A stretch of DNA of 64,000 bases, taken from the NCBI GenBank assembly GCA_015062655.1, contig SUUG01000018.1, forward strand, positions 62,001 through 126,000. Reading direction: 5' to 3'. The notes below the pieces were generated by a model. It saw only the letters and a list, made by a program, of their open reading frames with translations, ran no database searches and had not been told where the DNA came from. Position numbers and translations under genes: made by a program. Below, piece after piece: positions 57,245-64,000 of the stretch. Origin of the DNA: Coriobacteriaceae bacterium (GTDB lineage: Bacteria; Actinomycetota; Coriobacteriia; Coriobacteriales; Coriobacteriaceae). How positions within the stretch are numbered: position 1 is the stretch's first letter; each line of letters begins with the position of its first letter.

Positions 57245-58204
57245 TCAGCGCGCTGCGCGGACGCGTTTGGCGATGCGGTCCGACAGCGAGATGCTCTCCG
57301 CCCGGTCGCGGCCCCAGAACATGATGGCCACCATGCCCGGCCCCACATGGGCGCCGATCGTCGGCCCCACCGAGCCGCGCAGCACCGTCACGTCGGCGCA
57401 GCCCTCCTCGCGTCGGATCGCGGCCTCGAGCCAGTCGGCGTCCTTCTCGGCGTCGGCCGAGACGATCCCGATCGGCATGCTCGGGTCGGCCACGTAGTTC
57501 TCCTTGAACGACTTGACGAGGCCCTTCAGCGCCTTCTTGCGGCCGCGGCAGACGCCCGTGAGCGACAGCGATCCGGAGAGGTCGAACGAGAGGGCCGGCT
57601 TGATGTCGAGCTTGCTCGAGAGCTGCGCGGCCGCGGGCGGGATGCGGCCCCCGGCGGCAAGCGCATCGAGGTTGTCGAGCGTGAAGTAGCCGTGAATGTA
57701 GGTCTTGGCCTCATCGGCCCAGGCCGCGAGCTCGCGCGCCGTGAGCCCGGTCGCGCGCTGGCGCACGGCCTCGATCGCGAGCAGGGCCCCGCAGGCGCAG
57801 GGCAGGGCGTTGTCCACCACGTAGATCTCGAAGTCGGGATGGGCGCGGCGCACCTCCTCGGCCGCGCGGCAGGCCGAGTCGTAGCTCGACGAGAGCGCGC
57901 TCGTGAAGCATAGATAGATGGTGGGCGTCCCCTCCTCGGCGCACTGGATGAAGAACTCGAGGTAGCGGCCGAGGGAGACCGCCGAGGTGGAGGCCTTCGC
58001 CCCCGCGCGCAGCTGGTCGTAGAAGGCCTTCGGCGTGGTGGAGGTCCAGATGTCGTCGGTGTGCTCCACACCGTCGAGGATGTAGGGGAAGCCGAGGATG
58101 TCGACGTCCAAGGTCGCGGCGATCTCGGGGGTGAGGTCCGCGCAGGTGTCGACCACGATGCGGCAGCGATCGTGGTGTCCGGTGCTTGGGTTTGCCGTGT
58201 TCAT
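57245..58204 (-). CDS. DegV-family fatty-acid-binding protein
   Basis: 319 residues. DegV proteins bind a fatty acid and, in FakB form, present it to the kinase FakA. Features: IVVDTCADLTPEIAATLDVD at the N-terminus, ASTSAVSLGRYLEFFIQ in place of the usual TSQPS loop, FTSALSSSYDSA and the C-terminal GPTIGAHVGPGMVAIMFWGR, which holds the fatty-acid carboxylate contact in the family. No fakA is in the window. ATG 58204 behind AAAGGCGGGC. The 250 bp after the stop up to 56993 contain no gene. Confidence 0.9.
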   Translation of the reverse strand: MNTANPSTGHHDRCRIVVDTCADLTPEIAATLDVDILGFPYILDGVEHTDDIWTSTTPKAFYDQLRAGAKASTSAVSLGRYLEFFIQCAEEGTPTIYLCFTSALSSSYDSACRAAEEVRRAHPDFEIYVVDNALPCACGALLAIEAVRQRATGLTARELAAWADEAKTYIHGYFTLDNLDALAAGGRIPPAAAQLSSKLDIKPALSFDLSGSLSLTGVCRGRKKALKGLVKSFKENYVADPSMPIGIVSADAEKDADWLEAAIRREEGCADVTVLRGSVGPTIGAHVGPGMVAIMFWGRDRAESISLSDRIAKRVRAAR

Positions 58205-58225
58205 GCCCGCCTTTCGTACGAGGTG

Positions 58226-58264
58226 CTAAAAAGTGGCGGCCACCCGCATGGGCATGGCCGCCAC
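58226..58264 (-). terminator. Terminator of hpf
   Basis: Minus-strand stem GTGGCGGCCA / TGGCCGCCAC followed by TTTTTAGC. Confidence 0.88.
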
Positions 58265-58288
58265 CCAGATCATGCCTGTGGGTCTATG

Positions 58289-58873
58289 TTACTCGTCAAG
58301 CGTCTCGATCTTGGGCTTGATGATCCCGTATCCACCATTCTTACGGTGATACACCACATTGATCAGGCCCGTCGTGGCGTTCTCGAAGACGTAGAAGTCA
58401 TGCCCGATGAGGTCGGTCTGGACGAGCGCCTGCTCCTCGGTCATCGGGGCGATGTCGATGACCTTCTCGCGCACGAGCTGGTCGTCCTCCTCCTCGGGGA
58501 TGAGCAGGTCGGCGAGGTCGGCGACGCGCGGCACCGGTGCGACCTCGGCCGCCGAGGCGCCGCCCTGGCGGTTGTCCACAACCTTCGTCTTGAACTTGCG
58601 GAGCTGGCGCGTGACCTTCTCGCCGGCCGCGTCGATGGCCGCGTACATATCGGAGCCGTGCTCGGCCACGCGAATCACGGAGCCGCGGGCGCGCACGGTG
58701 GCCTCGACGACCGCGGGCTCGGGGTTCGAGGGGTTCTTCTCATAGCGGAGCACGACGTCGACGGTCATGGGCTCGATATCGAACACCTTGCAGGCTTCGC
58801 CGATCTTATCCTCGACGTGGGCGCGCAGAGCGTCGGTGACGGTGGTCTTGCGACCTGATACCGTGATTTCCAT
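58289..58873 (-). CDS. hpf: Ribosome hibernation promoting factor, long form
   Basis: 194 residues. The N-terminal S30AE domain (1-~100: MEITVSGRKTTVTDALRAHV; GSDMYAAIDAAGEKVTRQLR) binds the 30S decoding centre. A linker leads to a C-terminal dimerisation domain (~135-194: HDFYVFENATTGLINVVYHR, then GGYGIIKPK) that joins two 70S into 100S in long-HPF bacteria. ATG 58873 behind GGAG; 36 extra codons of open frame upstream are not protein-like. Monocistronic with a strong terminator. Confidence 0.94.
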   Translation of the reverse strand: MEITVSGRKTTVTDALRAHVEDKIGEACKVFDIEPMTVDVVLRYEKNPSNPEPAVVEATVRARGSVIRVAEHGSDMYAAIDAAGEKVTRQLRKFKTKVVDNRQGGASAAEVAPVPRVADLADLLIPEEEDDQLVREKVIDIAPMTEEQALVQTDLIGHDFYVFENATTGLINVVYHRKNGGYGIIKPKIETLDE

Positions 58874-59095
58874 TACCGACTCCAATCTATCCGGGAACAG
58901 GGCGGGCGTCCGCTGCGGGAGCCCGGTATGAGCCTTGTACCCAAAAGAGGCGGTGCGGCGGGCGGGGTCCGTCCGCGCCACGGAATCGACCGGATGCCGA
59001 CGGGGGCGTTGACAAACCAGGCGTTGGATGCGGGGTCGGTGCGGCCCGGCTCACGCCTCGTTGGCTGCGTCTCCCTCGAAGCGGGGCGCGGCCAC

Positions 59096-60007
59096 CTACC
59101 GGAGGCTGGCCCGGGCGGCGGCGCGCTCGGCCGAGGTGGAGATCCCCGGGGCCATCGTGCCCGCAAGCGAGATCGGGAGCGACCCGTACCAGGCGCGATG
59201 GATGGCCTCGAAGGTGCCGTCCCGGTTCAGGGCGTCGAGCGCACTTCTGACCTCGCGGGCGAGGGCGTCGTTGCTCGTGCGCACCGCGACCCCGTAGACG
59301 GCCGGCTCGTCGAGGGTACAGACGAAGGCCATGCCCGGGTAGGCGCGGGCGAGGTAGCCGCCGGAGGTCGCGTCGCAGGCGGCGTAGTCGGCCTCGCCCT
59401 TCGCGACGGCCGCGAGCGACTCGTTCACGTTCGCGTAGGTCTTCTGGCTGGCCTGGATGCCGGCCTTCGCGAGGATGTCGTGGGCTGAGGAGCCCGACTG
59501 CACAGCGATGGTCGCCGAGGCGAGATCCTGGGCGGAAGGAGCCGGCGCACTCGGGGCGGCGCCGTCCTCCCTCATGGCGAAGAGCGCCGGGGCGTCCTCG
59601 AGGAAGGTGCCGGCGAGCGAGCTCGTGCTCGACAGACCGCGCTGCTCGGCGCCGAGAAAGACGTCGACGCCACCGTTGACGCCGACCTTCGACGGATCCG
59701 CCCCCGTCACGAAGACGGGCGTGAGACCGAGCTTCTTGGCGAGGGCGCGGCCCGCGTCGACGGTGTAGCCCGTGAGTTTGGCCGGGTCCTCGGAGATGAC
59801 CTGGGGCACGTCGCTCGCGACGATGCCGATGGTGAGCGTGCCATCGGTGACGATCGCGGGCGCGGAGAGCTTGCTGCGCACGGCGTCCGGTGCGACGTCG
59901 GCGCGCGAGGGCGTGAGCAGCGAGCAGCCGCCGAGTGCTATCGAGAAGGCCAGCGCGAGGGCGCCCGCCGTGATCCGTCCGACTGTCCACCTGCGGCTCC
60001 ATGCCAT
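59096..60007 (-). CDS. ABC transporter substrate-binding lipoprotein (family 3, amino-acid type)
   Basis: 303 residues. Signal peptide with lipobox LGGC28 (ALALAFSIALGGCSLL), then an SBP_bac_3 fold: GTLTIGIVASDVPQVI, LTGYTVDAGRALAKKLGLTP, IAVQSGSSAHDILAKAG, NVNESLAAVAKGEADYAACD, VRSALDALNRDGTFEAIHRAWYG. This type usually binds polar amino acids. No permease or ATPase gene is adjacent, so it may work with a transporter elsewhere or as a sensor. ATG 60007 behind GGGGGAGG. Between its stop and hpf no gene is seen. Confidence 0.88.
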   Translation of the reverse strand: MAWSRRWTVGRITAGALALAFSIALGGCSLLTPSRADVAPDAVRSKLSAPAIVTDGTLTIGIVASDVPQVISEDPAKLTGYTVDAGRALAKKLGLTPVFVTGADPSKVGVNGGVDVFLGAEQRGLSSTSSLAGTFLEDAPALFAMREDGAAPSAPAPSAQDLASATIAVQSGSSAHDILAKAGIQASQKTYANVNESLAAVAKGEADYAACDATSGGYLARAYPGMAFVCTLDEPAVYGVAVRTSNDALAREVRSALDALNRDGTFEAIHRAWYGSLPISLAGTMAPGISTSAERAAARASLR

Positions 60008-60387
60008 GTCCGACCCTCCCCCTTCTTGCCGAAACACCAAGCGTCCCCCAGCTGACCTGGTCTTTGACCCCACACTTGCGCACCGGGGCGTTTGCTCAGC
60101 CGCCCGGGCGGCATCACGACTAGCCCGCTCGCCCGCGGGGCACCTGCTGCCCCTTGCGTATAACGGACGGTGCGACTTACCTCTAGGACGCGCCATGCTC
60201 GCCGCCGCGCGCACGCGGCGACTTACGTGGATCCTTTTGACCGCGTCTGCCTTGGACTAAGACGGGCGGCGCCCGCCCGCAACCACAGCCTGGGAGGAAC
60301 GCAGACAGTGTAGCAGATGGCGGCGGACACGGCGGGGCGGGTGCGGGGCGATGCCGGGGGTCGATACGGGCCCGCAGCTCGGTCCCA
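60008..60387. other. Intergenic region upstream of the binding lipoprotein
   Basis: No gene. GC-rich; some TATAAC-like bases near 60158 and TAGGAC near 60184 could be promoter parts. It ends at 64-bp repeat copy C. Confidence 0.35.
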
Positions 60388-60451
60388 ATGCCGAGCGTTC
60401 GTAATTCGGCGTTTTCAGCGTGAAAAAGGCCGAATTACGAACGCTCGGCAT
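60388..60451. repeat. 64-bp palindromic repeat, copy C
   Basis: ATGCCGAGCGTTCGTAATTC ... GAATTACGAACGCTCGGCAT, exactly 64 bp and the best-preserved copy. It lies 150 bp upstream of comF, between divergent genes, so it is not a terminator. Confidence 0.92.
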
Positions 60452-60601
60452 AAGGGTTGCGCGAGGTGGTTGCGTGGGTGAGGGTGCGCCGGTAGGGTTG
60501 TGGAAATATGGCGCGACGCGTCGGATCCGCGCGGCGGCGGGGCGGACGGCTGTGCCCGCAGCCGCATCACCGCCGTGCAATCGAACGAGGGGAGGACACC
60601 C

Positions 60602-61444
60602 ATGGGGTGCGACGACCCGGGGAGGGAGCGCTCGGACCTGTGGCGCGGACCTGGGAAGAGCCCGGCTCGAGGCCCGGAGCCCTGCGCTTCCGCGGCCCCG
60701 CCTGGGGCGACGGCCGCCTCGCTGCTCGCACGCGCCGGCGCGGCGCTTCGTCACCACGCGCTCGAGGCCCTCTCCCCCACCCGCTGCGCCGGATGCGAGC
60801 GCCCGGGCGCGCTGATCTGCGACGCCTGCCTGCGGGCGCTCACCCTAATCGACCCGCTCGACTCCTGCGTGAGATGCGGGGCGCCCTTCGGCTCGATGCT
60901 CTGCACGGAATGCCGCGGCGAAGGCGGTCCCTGCGACCGGGTTCTCGCCGGATGCGTGTTCGAGGGCCCCGCGCCGCGCATCGTCCGCGCCTACAAGGAC
61001 GCGGGGGAGCGGCGGCTCGACGCGCTGATCGCCCAGCTCATGCTCGACACCGCCGAGCACGCCGAGGCCGAGGCAGCCGAGCGGTACGGCGGCATCCTCG
61101 AAGCCGATGCGATCGTCTTCGTGCCGGCGACCGCCGAGGCCTTCCGGCGGCGCGGCTTCGACCATATGGAGGAGATCGCCCGGGAGCTCTCCTCGCTCTC
61201 CGGCATCCCGCTGGTCGACGCCCTTGTGAAGCACGGCCGCGGCGACCAGCGGGCCCTCGGGCGGAGCGGGAGGCTTGAGGCATCGAAGGGCCGCTACGAG
61301 GTGGTGGCCCCGATCACGGGGATGCGCATCTTGCTGGTGGACGATGTGATAACCACCGGGGCGACGCTCGGCGCGGCGGGCGGGGCGCTGCGCGGGGCCG
61401 GGGCCAGCGCCGTGGACGGGCTCGCGCTCGCCCGCGTGTGGTGA
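60602..61444 (+). CDS. ComF-family phosphoribosyltransferase-like protein
   Basis: 280 residues. N-terminal Cys4 zinc ribbon (RCAGCERPGALICDACLRAL and CVRCGAPFGSMLCTECRGEG) and C-terminal PRTase domain with the PRPP loop IVFVPATAEAFRRRGFDHME and ILLVDDVITTGATLGAAGGA. ComF proteins take part in DNA uptake in naturally competent bacteria, but are also widespread in non-competent ones. ATG 60602 behind GGGGAGG at 6 bp; the frame opens further upstream without a ribosome site. It is flanked on both sides by 64-bp repeats (copies C and D). Confidence 0.87.
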   Translation: MGCDDPGRERSDLWRGPGKSPARGPEPCASAAPPGATAASLLARAGAALRHHALEALSPTRCAGCERPGALICDACLRALTLIDPLDSCVRCGAPFGSMLCTECRGEGGPCDRVLAGCVFEGPAPRIVRAYKDAGERRLDALIAQLMLDTAEHAEAEAAERYGGILEADAIVFVPATAEAFRRRGFDHMEEIARELSSLSGIPLVDALVKHGRGDQRALGRSGRLEASKGRYEVVAPITGMRILLVDDVITTGATLGAAGGALRGAGASAVDGLALARVW

Positions 61445-61621
61445 GCGGACGGTGCCGGCTGTGTCGGCCTCGGGGCGCGGGGGCTTCGGGCCGCGGGGGC
61501 TTCGGGCCGCGCCGCAATCAGCACCATCGCCCGCACCGCCGCCCGACCCGCGCCGCACGCCAACCGCTCCGCCGCCCTGCCGCACCGGTGCCATCGTCTG
61601 CACCCGCACCGTCATCCGCCT
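61445..61621. other. Short direct repeats after comF
   Basis: GCGGGGGCTTCGGGCC occurs twice in tandem (about 61478-61510), followed by GCCGC-rich filler. No gene. Confidence 0.5.
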
Positions 61622-61685
61622 ATCGCGAGCGTTCGTAATTCGGCATTTTTGCCGTTAAAAAGCCCGGATTACGAACGCTCGGCAT
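61622..61685. repeat. 64-bp palindromic repeat, copy D, with a half copy next to it
   Basis: ATCGCGAGCGTTCGTAATTC ... GGATTACGAACGCTCGGCAT, 64 bp. A further right-end fragment AGCGAACGCTCGGCA lies at 61691-61705. Between convergent comF and yaaT. Confidence 0.9.
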
Positions 61686-61753
61686 GCGGGAGCGAACGCT
61701 CGGCAGCCGGGGGCGAATCGGCAGCCGGGGGTGAGCAGCGGCACAGCCCCGGT

Positions 61754-63391
61754 CTACTCGCTCAGAGACTCGCCGTTATCCTTGCGCGGCTTGCGCGGGC
61801 GGCGCCGACGGGGCCGCGGGGCCCTCTCGCCCGCAGACCGGTCCCCGTGCTCGCCGGCGGCGTCGCGCGCGGCGCCCGCCGAGGCACCGCCGCCATCGCC
61901 GGGGCGACGCCTCACGACCTTGACCTTGCCATCGGAGAGCTGCTCGGCCACCGACGGCGTGTCGGGCTTCTTGCCGCCCTCGCCGCCCGCCGGCGAAGCA
62001 CTCCGATGCCGGCGCGTGCGGCCCGACCGGCCGGCGGGAGCGGACGCGTCCCCGTGCGAGGCGGGGGCAGCCCCCTCCCCGGCCTCGCGGGCGGCCGCGG
62101 CCCGGAAGGCGTCATCGCGCTCGCTGCTCGTCATGCGCCGACGGCGGCGGCGCCCGGATCCCGAGCCCTCGCCCGGCGTCTGGGCGGCCGCGCCCTCCGC
62201 GGCCTCGTTGCGCTCGCGGCGCCGGCGGCCGAATCCGGAATCCGACTTCCCGGCGTCCCCGCCGTCACCCGGGCGGCGGCGCTGACGGCGCTGGCCCGTG
62301 CCCTCGCCACCCTCAGCGGGGTTCGAGCGGTTGCGGTCGCGTCGGCGGCGCTTGCCCTCCGAGGACCCCGAGTCCTCGCCCTCCTCGCGGCGACGGCGTC
62401 CCGGCGTTGGGCCCGAGGCGGCGATACGGTCGGAGTGGTCGAGGCCATCCCCCACATCCACGCCGTTCTTGCGGTCGAGCTCGAGCAGGGCGAGCTTGAT
62501 CTCGGGCGACTCGATCTTCTCCATCACGCTGCGGGTGACGCAGTCGGGGCGGCAGTTGGAGCAGCCCTGGGCCTCGGCGTGCTTCTTGCAGCCGTCCGAG
62601 CAGCTCATGTCCGCGAGATCGACCCGGAACACGCGCCCGCCCTCGAGACGCAGCACCAGCTGCTCGCGCGGGGCGTTGTACTCCTGGATGCGCGCTTTGC
62701 CGAGCGGTGTATCGATGAGCGTCTTCTTCTTGGGAGCGCGGCTCTTGAAATCCTTGTAGGCCTCGAACTCGTAGCGCAGACAGCACATGAGGCGACCGCA
62801 CATGCCCGAGATCTTGGACGAGTTGAGCGGGAGGTCCTGCTCCTTGGCCATGCGGATGGACACGGGCTCGAACTGACCGCCGAAGCGCGCGCAGCAGAGC
62901 TCCTGCCCGCAGGTGGCGTAGCCGCCGGCGAGGCGCGTCTCGTCGCGCACGCCGATCTGGCGCATGTCGATCCGGATGCGGAAGCGCTGGGAGAGGTCGC
63001 GCACGAGCTGGCGGAAATCGACGCGCTCCTCAGCCGAGAAATAGAAGACGGCCGTCTCGCCGCCGAAGAGGAACTCCACGCCCACGGGCTTCATATCGAG
63101 CTTGTTCTTGCCGACGAGCTCGCGGAAGCCGGCCATGGCGGCGTCGCCGCGCTCGGCCAGCTCGTCCGCACGGTCCAGATCAACCTCGTCAGCGATGCGG
63201 ATCACCGACTTGAGCGGGGCGCAGAGCTCGGAGACCGGCACCTCGAAGGGGTCGGCCGTGACGAGGCCGATCTCCGTACCGCGCTCGGTGGCGCAGACGG
63301 CGTAATCGGCCTGCACGATATCGAGCCCCTCGGGGTCGAACCACAGGTCGCGCGAGGCGTACGGGAACTTGACGGGAACCACTACGGGCAT
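61754..63391 (-). CDS. yaaT: PSP1/YaaT-family protein with Arg/Gly-rich C-terminal tail
   Basis: 545 residues, about double the B. subtilis YaaT length (~275). The conserved PSP1 part (1-~300) has DLVIVQ-like strand 1 (GLDIVQADYAVCAT), FYFSAEERVDFRQLVRDL and the Cys-rich segments GGYATCGQELCCARFGGQF, ISGMCGRLMCCLRYE and CSDGCKKHAEAQGCSNCRPDC. In Bacillus, YaaT with YlbF/YmcA binds Fe-S clusters and assists RNase Y. The remaining ~230 residues are basic, disordered and RGG-like (GRRRREEGEDSG; GRRRRRRMTSSERD; RAPRPRRRRPRKPRKD), suggesting RNA binding. ATG 63391 overlaps the holB stop by 10 bp. Confidence 0.88.
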   Translation of the reverse strand: MPVVVPVKFPYASRDLWFDPEGLDIVQADYAVCATERGTEIGLVTADPFEVPVSELCAPLKSVIRIADEVDLDRADELAERGDAAMAGFRELVGKNKLDMKPVGVEFLFGGETAVFYFSAEERVDFRQLVRDLSQRFRIRIDMRQIGVRDETRLAGGYATCGQELCCARFGGQFEPVSIRMAKEQDLPLNSSKISGMCGRLMCCLRYEFEAYKDFKSRAPKKKTLIDTPLGKARIQEYNAPREQLVLRLEGGRVFRVDLADMSCSDGCKKHAEAQGCSNCRPDCVTRSVMEKIESPEIKLALLELDRKNGVDVGDGLDHSDRIAASGPTPGRRRREEGEDSGSSEGKRRRRDRNRSNPAEGGEGTGQRRQRRRPGDGGDAGKSDSGFGRRRRERNEAAEGAAAQTPGEGSGSGRRRRRRMTSSERDDAFRAAAAREAGEGAAPASHGDASAPAGRSGRTRRHRSASPAGGEGGKKPDTPSVAEQLSDGKVKVVRRRPGDGGGASAGAARDAAGEHGDRSAGERAPRPRRRRPRKPRKDNGESLSE

Positions 63392-64000
63392 GTGAGCCCC
63401 TTCCTGATATCGAAGAGCATGACCTCGAGGGCCAGCTGAGGCGTGACGTTGCGCGCGATGCGCGATTCGGCCAGAGCGACGGCGTCGAGCGCGTGGAGCA
63501 CCCCGGTGGCGCTCGCCCGCGAGGCGAGGCGCTCGACGGTGTCCGGCACGTCCGCGTTCACGATCCCGCCCGGCACCCCCTCGAGGCGGGTGAGGACGTC
63601 GCGCAGAAGCGAGCGGACGCTGGCCAGCACTTCCATGATACCTGAACGCTTGCGCGCCGTGAGTTCGCGCTTGTTGCGGTCCTCGAGCTGCTTCAGGGCG
63701 CCGCGCGAGAGGTAGTCGGCATTCTGCTCGAGCACGGCCTTCTGCGTGGACTCCACCTCGGCGAGCGGGGCGTCCGTGGCGAGGATGACCTCCTTGGCCG
63801 ACGCGAGGATATCGGCCTCGTCGGCGTGGAGCAGGGAGTCCACCGCGGTGATCGCCGCACGTCGCGCCGCCTGGCGATCGGCCGATTTCAGGAACTCCAC
63901 GGCGCGCGCGGGACTCCCCGCCACGGCGACGGCGACGCGGCTGCGCGCGGGCGTGGATGCGGCCGCCCGCTCGACGGCTGCGGCGGCCCGCTCCGGTGCG
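63382..64000 (-). CDS. holB: DNA polymerase III subunit delta', C-terminal part; gene runs off the right edge
   Basis: The frame is open to the window edge, so a start inside the window (GTG 63924) is not used. The ~205 residues present are the helical C-terminal domain of a clamp-loader subunit: VAVAGSPARAVEFL, ILASAKEVILATD, SVRSLLRDVLTRLEG and LALEVMLFDIRKG at the end. The AAA+ core lies outside the window. The holB-yaaT order is the standard Gram-positive arrangement and supports the call. Confidence 0.82.
   Translation of the reverse strand, partial: APERAAAAVERAAASTPARSRVAVAVAGSPARAVEFLKSADRQAARRAAITAVDSLLHADEADILASAKEVILATDAPLAEVESTQKAVLEQNADYLSRGALKQLEDRNKRELTARKRSGIMEVLASVRSLLRDVLTRLEGVPGGIVNADVPDTVERLASRASATGVLHALDAVALAESRIARNVTPQLALEVMLFDIRKGLTCP

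Overview
The window is about 65% GC and densely packed. It reads like a chromosome segment of an anaerobic gut Coriobacteriia bacterium, most likely Collinsella or a close relative. Reasons: high-GC actinobacterial codon use; two mannose-family PTS permeases; a sulfatase with an oxygen-sensitive radical-SAM maturase; LPXTG surface proteins; galactose and N-acetylgalactosamine (GalNAc) catabolism; and housekeeping genes of Gram-positive type (yaaT next to holB, long-form HPF). The genus is an inference from gene content, not from a marker gene.

Layout. 1-15.6 kb is mostly housekeeping: metH (partial), a UPF0210 protein, a methyltransferase, two decayed genes (a yibE/F-like gene and an LPRTG surface protein), yhbY, ppc, hisS, a 3-hydroxyacyl-CoA dehydrogenase and an EamA transporter. 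14.7-30.6 kb is a sugar locus. A mannose-family PTS (IIA-IIB-IIC-IID) is followed by a sulfatase with no visible signal peptide, its anSME maturase, a sulfatase stump, a small TPR-like protein, lacA, lacB and a tagatose/fructose-bisphosphate aldolase. Three DeoR regulators and a 1159-residue LPATG-anchored glycosidase lie beside it. 30.6-32.1 kb holds a nuclease-fold gene bracketed by two 183-bp inverted-repeat elements. 32.3-42.9 kb is a galactose module: PTS IIB, mglC, mglA, mglB, galR, galM, galK, galT. 43.0-51.1 kb is a GalNAc module: lacC-type kinase, nagA, agaS, a GntR regulator, and a second mannose-family PTS carrying a yajC gene. 51.5-64 kb returns to general genes: tRNA-Thr, an isocitrate dehydrogenase-like gene, DegV, HPF, a binding lipoprotein, comF, yaaT and holB.

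How it works together. Galactose would enter through MglBAC and be processed by GalM-GalK-GalT. GalNAc would enter through the second PTS and be deacetylated (NagA), deaminated/isomerised (AgaS) to tagatose-6-P, phosphorylated (LacC-like) and cleaved by the aldolase. The first PTS appears to import a sulfated galactose-type sugar that is desulfated in the cytoplasm and enters the same tagatose pathway through LacAB.

Most notable. (1) The galactose-binding lipoprotein MglB is circularly permuted: the usual first ~75 residues are at its C-terminus, yet every expected sugar ligand is present. Its partner MglC has a ~200-residue charged N-terminal extension. (2) Three elements are exactly 183 bp long, with near-identical 28-bp inverted termini but unrelated cores; two of them bracket a nuclease-like gene. 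(3) Six palindromic repeats are exactly 64 bp long. (4) Operators built from 10-bp helically phased repeats precede the first PTS operon and lacAB.
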